DNA of 64,000 nt from Eucommia ulmoides (lineage: Eukaryota > Streptophyta > Magnoliopsida > Garryales > Eucommiaceae): assembly GCA_016647705.1 (NCBI GenBank), contig CM028330.1, positions 35,911,534 to 35,975,533 of the forward strand, written 5' to 3'. The notes beneath the pieces are model-generated. The model did no database searches. It was not told where the DNA came from and saw only the letters and a list, made by a program, of their open reading frames with translations. Shown piece after piece: positions 48,298 to 60,030 of the stretch (positions within the stretch are counted from its first letter, which is position 1; each line of letters starts with the position of its first letter). The position numbers and the translations under genes were made by a program.

Positions 48298-50718
48298 TAT
48301 CACAACCCACCTCCCGGGGACCTGTCACCCGAGGCCGGGCGTGACGTCGACATGGCACTACCTGCCCAAATCAACTAAATACATACAGATATACACACAT
48401 ACACATACTACTGTAAATGTATTTCTTTTCAAAAATACCTGAACCTTCCACAGTTCACCTCCGACTGACTCACCTACAAAATGACACTACCTCCAGACTA
48501 TACCTAGTGCCAGTATTGGACCAACTCCTAGACGCGGTACCTGAAACCAAAATATTTTTATCGGTATACTATCTTCTTAATAAAAAAAAAATTAATGAAT
48601 CAAGCACAAATGTTAAATACCACATTTCAAAATATAATATTTTATAGTCACAAACCCAATTGAAAATCCAGTTCCACTACCACCAATTAAATGAAATACT
48701 AAAAAGATAATACTGTACATCGCATACCATATTTGAAACCAATTTACAACTGCCACCAATATAAAGAAATAATGCATTTAAAACACCCAATACAAATATT
48801 TTAAGGTAGCTAATCCAAATATTTTGAAACAATCAATCCAAATATTTTATTTCAACCCGTCCAAGCATTTTAACCCAACCAGTCCAAACTTTTCAACATA
48901 ATATAAAACACTTCCCACATCCTCTCCTACTAGCCATAGGATCGTTTTTACCACATGATCGAGAGTTGCAACGGTACCATACCACCCGCAGGTTTTGCAC
49001 TCCTGACAGGTCAAACCACCCTGTAGGACTTTGCCTAGCAGGTAATCCACATCTCACAGGACATATCCTCCTGACGAGAAGAAAATCTACATCTCGTAGG
49101 TCACACCCGCCTAACGAGAAGAAAATCTATATCTCGTAGGTCATATCCGTCGAACGAGAAAAAAATTCACATCTCGTAAGTCATATCCGCCTAACAAGAA
49201 GAAAATCCATATCTCGTAGGTCATATCTGCCTAACGAGAAGAAAATCCACATCTCGTAAGTCATATCCATCTAACGAGAAAAAAATCCACATCTCGGAGG
49301 TCATATCTACCTAACAAGAAGAAACTATGGCATAGTCAGACTAAACATCACTTTCCACCTTAAAAACTAACTTGATTCAAAAATCATTTTTCCACCTTTA
49401 AAACCAAATTGATCCAAAAATCATTTTCCACCTTTAAAACCAACTTGATCCAAAAATCATTTTCTACCTTTAAAACCGACTTGATCCATATAAGTTGCAA
49501 AATCGTCCATTTAAAATAAGCACATTTTCTACAATTTATACGAAAATAAGATTTGTAAATTTACATAGAAGATAGTATACTCGCCTCGTTATCCACACTT
49601 CAAAAATGGTCATCGTCCAAAATCTACTGGGATGCTGGCGCCTGTGAACCTAACAATGATAGGCCTAAATTAATATTTTATTTCAAAATAACCTAATGTG
49701 TCATGCAGGCCCTAAATCTCATATTTTCCATTTCCCAAATTTTTATTATGAAGAATTATTATTTTGTCCATTTCGGTACGTTAATATTTATCGTACCAAT
49801 TTTTCCAAGATTAACTATTCTACGACATTATTACGATTGCGAAAATTACTATTACTATTTCAAAACTTTTAATACTTAACAATTTAATTTAATCGATAAT
49901 AATTCCCGATTAAAATTTTACCTATTTCTGAATCGTTCGCGGGCCAAGAAATTGGATTTTTGAATTTATTTTATTTTTTTTCTTTCCTTTATTTTTCTCT
50001 TCTTTTTTTCTATTTTTCTGTTTTGCTGGAACTTCACCGTCTCAACGATACGCCACCGCCGTGGCGAACTCCTTCGTCCTTGTTCTGTTTCCCGATTCAG
50101 TAATTGGTTGTCCCTCTCTCTCTCCTCTATTTCTGTTTGGTGTCCGCCTGCAGCGCACATAAACACCACTCACCTACCGATGACGACGACATGCACAGAC
50201 CGACGATCACCCAAACACACACACCGGCATGAACAATACACACGCACACACATCGTCACACACACACAGTTAAAGCAACACACACACGTACACAGTCGAC
50301 TGGCGACAAACATACCCACATCGTCGAACAAAACAGCAACGATCACGCCCTCACACACCGACGATGATAAACAAAAAATATAATACACCCACAGTCACAC
50401 ACACACACACACGTTTGATCAAATACACCCACTCACACAACAGCACACACCAACACACGATGAACATATACACTGTCGACGATCACAAATAGCGCAGACG
50501 ACACCCACCGGACCGACCAAACACCTCATCTCCGATCCTCTCTCTCTTCTCCATTTTCTCGTTCCTTCTTTTTAGGTTTATGATCACGATTTGCATGGAT
50601 AAATTTATATGCATGATCAAAGTGGATCTCCCTAATCCCTTGTGTTGCCACCTCGCTCCTCCCTCTCTCTGTTTTCGATTCCTGATCCCGACAGTATATA
50701 TATATATATATATATATT
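48298..50718 (-). repeat. T1 right (5') LTR, first part
   Basis: Parallels the left LTR (tcacaaccc, 40-bp array 49060-49325, 36-bp array 49345-49495, CT and CA tracts) and ends in a (TA)n run (50694-50717) into which C2 inserted. Confidence 0.8.
49060..49325. repeat. 40-bp tandem array in T1 right LTR
   Basis: About seven units of the same repeat as in the left LTR. Copy number and details differ between the two LTRs. Confidence 0.8.
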
Positions 50719-51320
50719 TGTTGATCCTAAGATTTTGATGAACAATTAAGTATTGATGTTTTGGTGGAACTAATGTTTTAATTGAGTGTTTCAGTGATTT
50801 AAAGTTCCAGTGATGAAGATGTCAAATTAAATATGCTAAATGATGAAGTTGAAGATATTTAAGATCAAATTAAATAGATGTTAGATGATGAAATTGAAGA
50901 TATTCAAGATCAAATTAAATAGATGCTAAATGATGAAGTTGAAGATTTAAGGGTTTGAAGAAAATAGGAAAAACAATCCAGGTAAATTTCAACTCTTAAT
51001 ATCTCATTTAGGAACACACACAGCATAAAATGTATTTTATCATTGATGTGTGTTTTGATTAAGTTAAATTATTTGCTCCTATGAGAAGTAAGAAGAAATA
51101 ATTTTGAATAATTAAAATGGTATTTGGGAAAGTTAGTGGAGTTAATTGAGATGAATTTATTTGCTCCTATGTGATTTGAAAAGAAATAGTTTTGAATAAC
51201 TACAATGAAATATAAGAATATTAGTGGAGCTTATTTAAGAGAGAAAGTGGATAAAGGGGTGGAATTGTAAAAAGAAAGTAAGTTAAAAACAAGATCAGAG
51301 AAGTGATTCAGAAGGAAGAA

Positions 51321-51546
51321 GTCGACTGAGGAGTCGACCGGAGAAGGAAGATGAAACATCCTGAATTGAAGAGTCGACCGACTAGTCGACCTATGAAAAC
51401 ATCTGAACTCTTTGAAGCTGCGAGTCGATCTAGCAGTCGACCAATGAAAGCTTGACAAACTCTCTGAATCTGGGAGTCGACCGAGCGGTCGACCGATGAA
51501 CTGCATTGGCTACATACTGAATCTCCTAGTCAACTGGGCAGTCGAC
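51321..51546. repeat. Array of five paired GTCGAC sites (C2 5' LTR)
   Basis: Pairs at 51321/51333, 51373/51385, 51424/51436, 51476/51488 and 51529/51541; always 12 bases apart within a pair, 51-53 bases from pair to pair. Some sites carry one change (gtcgat, gtcaac) but the spacing holds. Confidence 0.9.
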
Positions 51547-51908
51547 TAGTGGCTCTGTTTCAGGATAATGTTTGATCCGAAATCACATCTAAAAGTAGTC
51601 GTTTTTTGTTAGGATTTGAAAGAGATTTAAGGGATTTTGTGATATTTAAGATATGGTTCATATATTAATTAAATCCTATTGATTTGGTATATTAAAAAAT
51701 TAATGTTTCTCAATTTAGTACTTGAAATAGTTTCTATTCTTATTAATTGATATTGAGCAATACTTTGAGGTTTTAATTGAAATATTTTAAAGTTGTTTTT
51801 AAGTGAAATTGAACCTAAATGAAGTCATTATGATATAAGGGGTCTATAAGAGTATTTTATTGTCATGACACTTGTAAACTAGCCGTTAGGAGGCTAATTA
51901 CATTTGCC

Positions 51909-51918
51909 TTTATATAGG
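51909..51918 (+). promoter_or_regulatory. TATA-like box in C2 5' LTR
   Basis: TTTATATAGG, repeated at 56691-56700 in the 3' LTR, about 370 bases downstream of the GTCGAC array. Confidence 0.45.
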
Positions 51919-53005
51919 CCAGTGAATTACATTAGTAATTAAGCAGTAAACAAGAGAGAAATTATATCATATCATATTGTGAGCTTTTATAAGAGTTATC
52001 TATCTTAAATATTGTGAGCTTTTCTGAGAGACGATCTTGAAGATCAATTGTTGTTTATCTTTACTGCTATTGAATTTAAAGCTACATTATTCTAATCATT
52101 ATTTTGGTGTTATCCAGGTGAGATCTTTCTAGTTATATTCTTTCATTATATTATTTGATTATTGTTTGGAAATTTATCTTAGAAATTGTTTTTGATTTTT
52201 GAAGAAAATATTTTTATAAACAATTTCTTGAATCTGATTATGTGCTCTAATTTACTACCCATATTTCTGTTAAAATCAGATTTTTGTATCTCACATTTTT
52301 CTATCACTAGTTGGGATATTAATTGAGTTATTATTTATCTAGGGTGGTAGAAGCTCCTGAGTGAGATTTATCAATTTGTGTATTGATGAGTTGTGACGGA
52401 TTAAATATCATTGGGGATATTTAATCAAGGGTAGCTGGGTTTCAATCTCTTCCTGTAAAGAGATTGAGGTAGTGATTCTTCTTGGATAAGAATTACATTT
52501 TGTGAGTGATTTTCTAACGGTTCAATCCTTACCGGGTAAAAGGATATTTGGAGTGTTTTAGTGAGATTTTGATTCTTGAGCCTAAGTGTTAAAAAAAATT
52601 AGGTTACTCTTTAGCCTGTAAAAAGTAGAGGTTATTCCTTAACCTTTGAAAAAAAATTGTAAAGGTTGATTCTAATCCTGTAAAAGAATTGGTGTGCGGG
52701 TTTGGATCCTACCTTCAAAGAGATCTTGAGAATTAGTGGGTGCGAATCTCCGTGGGGCTCGGAGGACTAAACTAGCCAAGAGTAGCTTGGTGAACCAGGA
52801 TATATCTTGGTGTGCTGCATTATTAATTTGTTTATTTTTGCTGTTTGGGTGTGCACCTAGTTAATTGATTTATTCCGCTGTGATATAAAGATAATAATTA
52901 ATTGAGGAATAAAATTAATTATTTGATTTATCAAATTTTATTCTGATATATTTTTTTAATTACCCAATTCACCCCCCATCTTGGGTATTCTACTGGGCCA
53001 ATAAT

Positions 53006-53016
53006 TGGTATCAGAG
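53006..53016 (+). other. C2 primer binding site
   Basis: tggtatcagag, complement of the initiator tRNA-Met 3' end. Confidence 0.85.
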
Positions 53017-53072
53017 TTGGCTTTAGCTCGTTAAGCTTAACATCCTAGCTAAACCGGTCACGTGCACACACC

Positions 53073-54139
53073 ACGGATGATGTGTTTTGTGTATCTTCTT
53101 TTGATAGTGGTAAATGTGTATATGATAATATGGTTTATGATTCTTATGATTTTAGTGGTAGTGATTGAGATGGTGATAATGAAAATGTCCATATTGTTAT
53201 GAAAAAATTACTTTTTTTCACACTACTTTTTGCTAAAGAGAGCTTGAGTTTAAAAAGAAAAAGTGTTTCTTTTGAAAATGGTGGAAAAAGTGTTCGAAAA
53301 TCTAAAATACATTTGGATGATTATTGTGGTTCAAAAGAGTTTTTGAAAGTTATTTTTTAAATTAATAATTTGCTCTCTAAAGTGGATTCTCTTGAAAATA
53401 AAAATAGAGTTTGAATAAATAAATTTGATATGATTTCTAAGCAAATGTCAGATTTTGTTTCTAAAATCGATTTACTTAAGAAAACTTTTGAAAAATCAAA
53501 ATCCAACCTTAAGTCTATTTCAAGAGATTCTGAAAATGATTTTTCTAGACAAAATGGGTATACTTCATCGTCTCATCTTTCATCATAGGCTAGTGATAGT
53601 TATGTTTCTATTGTTAGAAATAATTTATATTTTACATCTTGTGCTTTCGATAATAAATCATATTTAAGATGTTATTATTGCAATAGGGTTGGGCATTTTA
53701 AAGTATCATGTCCGTTTCGGAACCTTAAGGTTATGTCTAATAAGGACGGATCCAAAATAAAATGGATACCGAAGAAAATTGTTGAAAAGTCTTGTGCAGA
53801 ATTACAAAATGTTGGAAGTGGACCTGAAAGAACAGTTAAAGAGTTTATATCAAAGCCAAATCCACAAGCGACGTGTGCAAAGCGAAAAGATGCACCAAAG
53901 ACACGAGGTGAAGTTATAAAGAAACCACAAGAGATATGTGCTAAGAGAAAAGTTGTACTAAAGCCAAGATGGGATAGCACAAGAAAATCACAAGCGATCC
54001 GTGCAAAGGGAATCCTCAATAAATCAAATAGAAAAGATCAAAGGAAGAAAGGATACGAACAATCCAAGAAGAATTGCGCACCCAAATCAATTATGAACTC
54101 AAATGAGGTAAAAAAAAAAAGTAAAGTCAACCCCAAAAG

Positions 54140-54140
<1 letters not shown>
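53073..54140 (+). pseudogene. C2 gag-like remnant with zinc knuckle and 63-bp repeats
   Basis: Parallel to C1. After an acidic, serine-rich start and a lysine/aspartate-rich middle, 53670-53711 encodes the CCHC knuckle, followed by K-W-I-P-K-K-I-V-E. The tail 53733-54140 is a 136-residue open stretch, strongly basic. Its three repeats start at 53862, 53925 and 53988 (exactly 63 bp, 21 codons) and carry C-A-K-R-K, C-A-K-R-K and R-A-K-G. A gag role (RNA binding) is suggested by the knuckle; the repeat tail has no family I know. Broken upstream. Confidence 0.65.

Positions 54141-54141
<1 letters not shown>

Positions 54142-54178
<37 letters not shown>
54142..54178 (+). repeat. Run of 37 adenines in C2
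   Basis: Directly after the basic repeat tail. C1 has only gatagaaaaaggtactcc at this place, so the run grew in C2 after the copies separated. Confidence 0.9.
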
Positions 54179-54179
<1 letters not shown>

Positions 54180-54180
<1 letters not shown>

Positions 54181-55505
54181 TACTCCTAACCTTCCGCATT
54201 TTAAATTTATTAAATTCATTAAAGATGGAGAGTCTCGACTTACCAAATAGGTAAGGTGTGATGGTTTCTAAGACCTATTTTCAATGATGTGTTCACTTGT
54301 TGTCTTAGAAATATTATTTGGTGATTATGAGAATCACATTTAGTTAAGGGGTATTAACATGTCTTTATATGCTTATATCAATTAGTAATCATGTGTCAAT
54401 TTTAAAGCATGTTATTGAGATTTTGAAATTAAAATAAGCTAAGTTTTTTTTATTAATAATGATTTATTAAAATGCATGTTATTTGAGGTGAATTAAAAGA
54501 TAAAGAATGATTTATCTTATTTGAATTGTTCAAGATCATGATTAATTTCTTACTTGGATATATTTATATGTCTTTTATCTGCTGTTTTTTTAAATGATTA
54601 TTATTATGTAAGGGATTGAGCATGTTACGAGATAACATCTTTAATATGCATGTTATTGATTGAGATATGATCCATATTCTTGAGCATTAATGATTATGTA
54701 TTAATGAGAAGCATGTTACTTGAGAAGACTCGATCTGAATTAATTACTTGAAATTGATTAGTGATCTCGCATGATGTTGAGAATAATTGATAGAATATCA
54801 TTGAGAAATGCTTCATATCTTAGTGCGATAAAGATTATATGTTTCTAGATTCTATCTGTAAGGAAGATATATTTTGGTATCATTAGTGAGGTATGCGAAC
54901 TTAACAGAATATGATTACATGCTATATTATTAAAAGATTTTGATTGCCTCGACGAGTTTTTCAAAAGAGTTAATATACTTGCGAAAAATTAATATCATGC
55001 TATATTGTTGAAATGTTATGATTATTCACCTATACATGAATATTATTCATTTAAAATTTGATAAAGGAATATTGCATGCTCAAAAAGATGTTTTGGTGTG
55101 GATCTTATTGGATTGAGTAGACTTGATATTTATCTATAAAAATGATTCACATAGTGATCATGTTTTGTGCTCAAAAGTTGATTTATGAGTTGATCCGATA
55201 TGCTTATATTATATAATTTCCTAGAGTGAATTATCTATGTGTTCCCCTCCTACCTAAATTTGTTTTTGAGGATGACAAAGGGAAAGAATTAGTTGATGTT
55301 TTATTAATGGGGAGAATTAGTTGATGTGTTATTAAGGAGGAGTTTATTGATTAAATTTGTGCTTTATTGATTATGTTTTATAATATCTTTATTATTATGC
55401 TTAAATGAGTTAAAGAACCCGTCCTCAGATTCAGAGGGAGTGTAGTTATATTTTTATTTTAAAGAAAATATCAAAATTAATTGTCATCATCAAAAAGAGG
55501 GAGAT
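54180..55505 (+). other. C2 3' non-coding part and polypurine tract
   Basis: AT-rich, no coding. It parallels C1 6965-8717, including ttgagcatgttacgagataa, cgtcctcagattc and the closing catcatcaaaaagagggaga just before the LTR. Confidence 0.7.
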
Positions 55506-57786
55506 TGTTGATCCCAAGATTTTGATGAACAATTAAGTATTGATGTTTTGGTGGAACTAATGTTTTAATTGAGTGTTTCAGTGATTTAAAGTTCCAGTGA
55601 TGAAGATGTCAAATTAAATGTGCTAATGATAAAGTTGAAGATATTGAAGATCAAATTAAATGGATGCTAAATGATGAAAATGAAGATATTGAAGATCAAA
55701 TTAAATAGATGTTAAATGATGAAGTTGAAGATTTAAGGGTTTGAAAAAATTAGGAAAAACAGCCCAGGTAAATTTCAACTCTTAATATCCCATTTAGGAA
55801 CACACACGGCACAAAATGTATTTTATCTTTTGTGTGTTTTGATTAAGTTAAATTATTTACTCCTAGGAGAAGTAAGAAGAAATAATTTTGAATGATTAAA
55901 ATGGTATTTGAGAAAGCTAGTGGAGCTAATTGAGATGAATTTATTTGCTCCTATGTGATTTGAAAACAAATAGTTTTGAATGACTAAAATGAAATATAAG
56001 AATATTAGTAGACCTTATTTAAGAGAGAAAATGGATAAAGGGGTGGAATTATAAAAGAAAGTAAGTTAAAAACGAGATCAGAGAAGTGATTCAGAAGGAG
56101 GAAGTCGACTGAGGAGTCGACCGGAGAAGGAAGATGAAACATCCTGAATTGAAGAGTTGACCGACCGGTCGACCTATGAAAACATATTAACTCTCTTAAT
56201 CTGCGATTCGATCTAGGGGTTGATTGGTGAAAGCTTGACAAACTCTCTGAATCTGCGAGTCGACCGAGCGGTCAACCGATGAACTACATTGGCTACAAAC
56301 TGAATCTCCTAGTCGACTAGGCAGTCGACTGGTGGCTCTGTTTCAGGATAATGTTTGATCCGAAATCATATCTAAAAGTATCCGTTTTTTGTTAGGATTT
56401 GAAAGATATTTAAGGGATTTGGTGATATTTAAGATATGGTTCATATATTAATTAAATCCTATTGATTTGGTATATTAAATATTAATGTTTCTCAATTTAG
56501 TACTTGAAATAGTTTCTATTCTTATTAATTGAGATTGAGAAATACTTTGAGGTTTTAATTGAAAGATTTGAAAATTGTTTTGAAGTGAAATTGAACATAA
56601 ATTAAGTCATTATGATATAAGGGGTCTATAAGAGTATTTTATTGTCATGACACTTGTAAACTAGCCGCTAGGAGGCTGATTACATGTGCCTTTATATAGG
56701 CCTGCGAATTTCATTAGTAATTAAGTAGTAAACAAGAGAGAAATTATATCATATCATATTGTGAGCTTTTATAAGAGTTATCTATCTTTAATATTGTGAG
56801 CTTTTCTGAGAGACGATCTTGAAGGTCAATTGTTGTTTATCTTTACTGCTACCGGATTTAAAGTTACATTGTTCTAATCATTATTTCGGTGTTATCCGGG
56901 TGAGATCTTTCCATTTATATTCTTTCATTGCATTATTTGATTATTGTTTGGAAATTGATCTTAGAAATTGTTTTTAATTTTTGAAAAAAATATTTTCATA
57001 AACAATTTCTTACATCTGATTACGTGCTCCAATTTATTACCCATATTCTTATTAAAATCAAATTTTTGTATCTCACTTTTTTCTATCACTTTTGGATATT
57101 AATTGAGTTATTATTTATCTAAAGTGGTAGAAGCTCCTGAGTGAAATTTATTTCTTATCAATTTGTGTATTGATGAGTTGTAACGGATTAAATATCAATG
57201 GGTATATTTAATCAAGGGTCGCTAGGTTTCGATCTCTTCTGTAAAGAGATTGAGGTAATGATTCTTCCTGGATAAGAATTGCATTTTGTGAGTGATTTTC
57301 TAACGGTTCAATCCTTATCGGGTAAAAGGATTTTTGGAGTATTTTGGTGAGATTTTGATTCTTGAGTCGTGTTAAAAAGAATTAGGTTATTCTTTAGCTT
57401 GTAAAAAGTAGAGGTTATTCCTTAGCCTTTGAAAAAGAAATTGTAAACGTTGATTCTGAACCTGTAAAAGAATCAGTGTGCGGGTTTGGTTCTTACCTTC
57501 AAAGGGATCTTGAGAATTAGTGGATGCGAATCTCTGTGGGGCTCGGAGGACTGGACTAGCCAAGATTAGCTTGGTGAATCAGGATATATCTTGGTGTGCT
57601 GTATTATTAATTTATTTATTTTTGCTGTTTGGGTGGACACCTAGTTAATTGATTTATTCCGTTGTGATATAAAGATAATAATTAATTTAGGAATAAAATT
57701 AATTGTTTGATTTATCAAGTTTTATTCTGATATATTTTTTAATTACCCAATTCACCCCCCCTCTTAGGTATTCTACTAGGCCAACA
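55506..57786 (+). repeat. C2 3' LTR
   Basis: Starts TGTTGATCCCAAG and ends GGCCAACA. The GTCGAC array starts at 56104/56116 and the TATA-like box is at 56691-56700. Confidence 0.85.
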
Positions 57787-57791
57787 ATATT

Positions 57792-58001
57792 AATTGTTTT
57801 TTTTTCAAATTACATTATCCTCCCCTAACTTCCTTTAAGTTGACATTTAAATCCCAAGATTTGAAATGAATGTTTCTAAAATTGCTAATTGATCCCCAAA
57901 CTTTTAATTTAAATATTAAATAAGACATGTCCACCTCGTATTTTTCTAAATGTTCTAAAATGCAACTAAAATTATGTACGTGCGAAAATTAGGGTCTTGC
58001 A
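57792..58001 (-). repeat. T1 right (5') LTR, end part
   Basis: 210 bases after C2, ending gtcttgca. On the minus strand the LTR starts TGCAAGACCCTAATTTTCG, similar to the start of solo LTR T2 (TGTAAGACCTCGATTTAGC). The target duplication actca follows directly. Confidence 0.8.
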
Positions 58002-58006
58002 ACTCA

Positions 58007-58418
58007 TGTACTCGTTTAGACGCTAGATAGGGATATCGGCGTTAATGCGAGGTGCATATTCGCTCACTTTACCTCAGAAGAGATAGTGAGCGAGTTTACG
58101 ATAGCTAGATTATCGAATAAGTTGAACACCGTTAATGTAAACTAAACGAAATCAAATATGTATTGGTGAATGAGATTAATCCCTAGGTAATCCATTTTCA
58201 TAGATTTAATCTCTAGTTGTTAGGTTTAATTAGTTTTCAATTTGCAAACACAAATCAATTCTTGAAACGTCTAGATAATATTAAGCTATGTCAATTATAG
58301 TACTTAACTAATCGCTCAACAAATCCCAGTGGACGACACTCGATCTTAGGATCCACTATATTAAAACTTGAACTCGTGCACTTGCTAGTAAAATCAAATC
58401 ATTAGAAAATAGTGAACA
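58007..58418 (+). repeat. A1 3' LTR, second part
   Basis: Continues the LTR after the T1 insertion; the second copy of actca is 58002-58006. It matches 22171-22579 closely and ends at gaaca. It proves that everything from 36522 to 58001 is a later insertion. Confidence 0.85.
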
Positions 58419-58748
58419 GTCACACTTCAAAATACTATGAAATAAATCACAAGATTTGTAACCTAATGGACATCTACCTTACTTTTTTGTAGAAGATTTA
58501 GAGATCAACCTTCTCCCCTAACATATTTACCAAAAAAAATAAAATGAAATAAGCTTTTATTGACCCTACTAAAATGAGTTCTCTAACTTTTTAATTCAAA
58601 AAAATGTCAAAATTACCTGACTAGTATGAGTTTAAACTTATTTTCCAAATTATAGCAAATCGGTCAAGATTCATCTCACCAACAACTACCGAAACTCGGT
58701 CAGTTGCTTGTGAGATAAGGGCACAGGCCCAAAATGGGTCAATGACCA

Positions 58749-58777
58749 CATGTAGCCTACTCCACATAGGCTACATG
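58749..58777. repeat. Inverted repeat, 10-bp perfect arms
   Basis: catgtagcct and aggctacatg around a 9-base loop. Confidence 0.85.
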
Positions 58778-58792
58778 AGAGGGGGCAATTAA

Positions 58793-58816
58793 GGGGCCTG
58801 CAAATGTACAGGCCCC
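58793..58816. repeat. Inverted repeat, 8-bp GC-rich arms
   Basis: ggggcctg and caggcccc around the loop caaatgta, only 15 bases after the previous hairpin. No T-run follows it. Confidence 0.85.
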
Positions 58817-60030
58817 CACCTCCAAGGTTATTATTATTTTTTTAAATTTTAGATTTTAAAAAATTAAATAAAAAAAATCAATTTTCCTTTTCTTTTTTTT
58901 TTAAATTAATATATTTATCTAATTTTTTTTAACATTAATCAATATAATAATCTATTTTTTCTTATAATATATTTAAAGATATTGATTTTGAAAAAATAAC
59001 AACGAAACACCCAATACACAGTCTCTCTCTGCTATTTACTTTATTTCTCCAAATTCAAATATATTCATTTTAAATTTAATTTAAAAAAAAAATATTGATA
59101 TACGTTTTATCTACTTCTATTGATGTATATAATACATTAATTACTTTTAGTTAGAAAGAAATCGACTGTACTTTTCGTTTATGTATATGTATGCATACAA
59201 ATTATTTGTTTTTGTTTGCATGCAAATTTTTGTCCATTTTCACTTTTGTAAGTTTCATTATGGAGTGGTCAACGTACCCCAAATTTTTTGAAAGCAAAGG
59301 AAGTAGAGAACGGGAAGAAGAGAAAAATAAAGTTTCATTCTTCCCTCTCGAAATCCTCAAAATTCGTTCATTTTTTAAAATGAGTTTTCAGGGGTTTTTC
59401 TAGGCACCGATTTTGAAAACGTTCTTTGAGTCTGGATTTATGTTAGAAAAAGATTCGCCACCTAGCATAGGGTTAAATGGTGTGTTAGGTCACTGGAATT
59501 TTGGAAATTCATTTTTATTTGAAATGGCCCAAGTTTTTACTCGAAAACTGTTAGTCTTTTACCTGAGATTTCTTTAAATTCGAGGGTCGGTTATGCTTGG
59601 GGAAGGTGTTAAGCACTCCAAGACACCCGTCTGAAGAACAGTACCTCAGTCTAAGTAGATGTTCACGTTTAAACAAAGTCCAAGAAACTTCCATTGTTTT
59701 TGCTCAACAAAGTAATTCCCAATTTTTGTTTTTTCTTTGTTATGCCTTTTTTATATAAGGAAAGCAAGAAATATTACTATCTATCAGCAACAACAGATAA
59801 AGCATATGAATAAAAAATATTTTTGTATTTTTTATATTGACCGAACCTGTAAAGATTGCCTACGTATCCTAGTTTTCACCCGGAATCAAGTCGAAACGTA
59901 GTTCTTCTATTCAAGATAAACTAATTTTTATTTAGACAGGTGACCGAACTCGTACGTGAGTTGCTTACGTATCTCAGATAGTTGAGAATTAAGTTAACAA
60001 GTAGTTCATCTCGAGATGACTTATATTTTG

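Larger units (their letters stand above)
50719..53003 (+). repeat. C2 5' LTR
   Basis: Starts TGTTGATCC. It has a short tandem duplication of the aaatgatgaagttgaagat type (50840-50950), the GTCGAC array (51321-51546) and a TATA-like box TTTATATAGG at 51909-51918. Confidence 0.85.
50719..57786 (+). mobile_element. C2: second gag-only Copia-primed element, inside the T1 LTR
   Basis: LTRs of 2285 bp (50719-53003) and 2281 bp (55506-57786), exact target duplication atatt (50714-50718 and 57787-57791), primer site tggtatcagag (53006-53016) and a polypurine tract (aaaaagagggagat). It belongs to the same family as C1 with the same gag-like remnant and no pol. LTRs differ at about 11 of the first 230 bases (5%), making it the youngest datable element here, in line with its place inside T1. 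Ends look whole; the coding part is broken. Confidence 0.9.
36522..58001 (-). mobile_element. T1: Tekay/Del-like chromovirus inside the A1 3' LTR
   Basis: The exact target duplication actca (36517-36521 and 58002-58006) brackets the insertion. LTRs are 36522-38872 (left, 3') and 48298-50718 continued at 57792-58001 (right, 5'). The minus-strand interior holds a tRNA-Met primer site, protease, RT, RNase H, integrase and a chromodomain-like tail in chromovirus order. The pol sequence resembles Tekay/Del elements. No gag-like coding was recognised. A4 sits in the RNase H region and C2 in the right LTR. LTRs differ at about 12 of the first 145 bases (8%). Broken many times, on the order of ten. 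Confidence 0.85.
21510..58418 (+). mobile_element. A1: Athila-like Ty3/gypsy element, broken, hosting A2 and T1
   Basis: The 5' LTR (21510-22579) is followed by a tRNA-Asp type primer site (22586-22601). Then come gag, protease, RT, RNase H and integrase remnants in Athila order, a long 3' non-coding part, and a 3' LTR split by T1 (35538-36521 and 58007-58418). The 3' LTR is about 1.4 kb. The 5' LTR is shorter and abuts O1. LTRs differ at about 12% of a sampled 160 bp, older than the elements it contains. The coding region holds many breaks, on the order of ten or more, and no env-like frame was recognised. Confidence 0.85.
58419..59268. other. Spacer of unknown origin between A1 and O2
   Basis: Not similar to any other part of the window that I can see. 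It contains two strong hairpins (58749-58777 and 58793-58816) and AT-rich stretches on the right. No open frame of note. It may be older host or transposon DNA. Confidence 0.5.

Noticed and set aside
57792-58001. Separate small element between C2 and the A1 LTR
   Set aside because: It is the end of the T1 right LTR. Its last base is followed by the actca duplication and its start on the minus strand matches T2.
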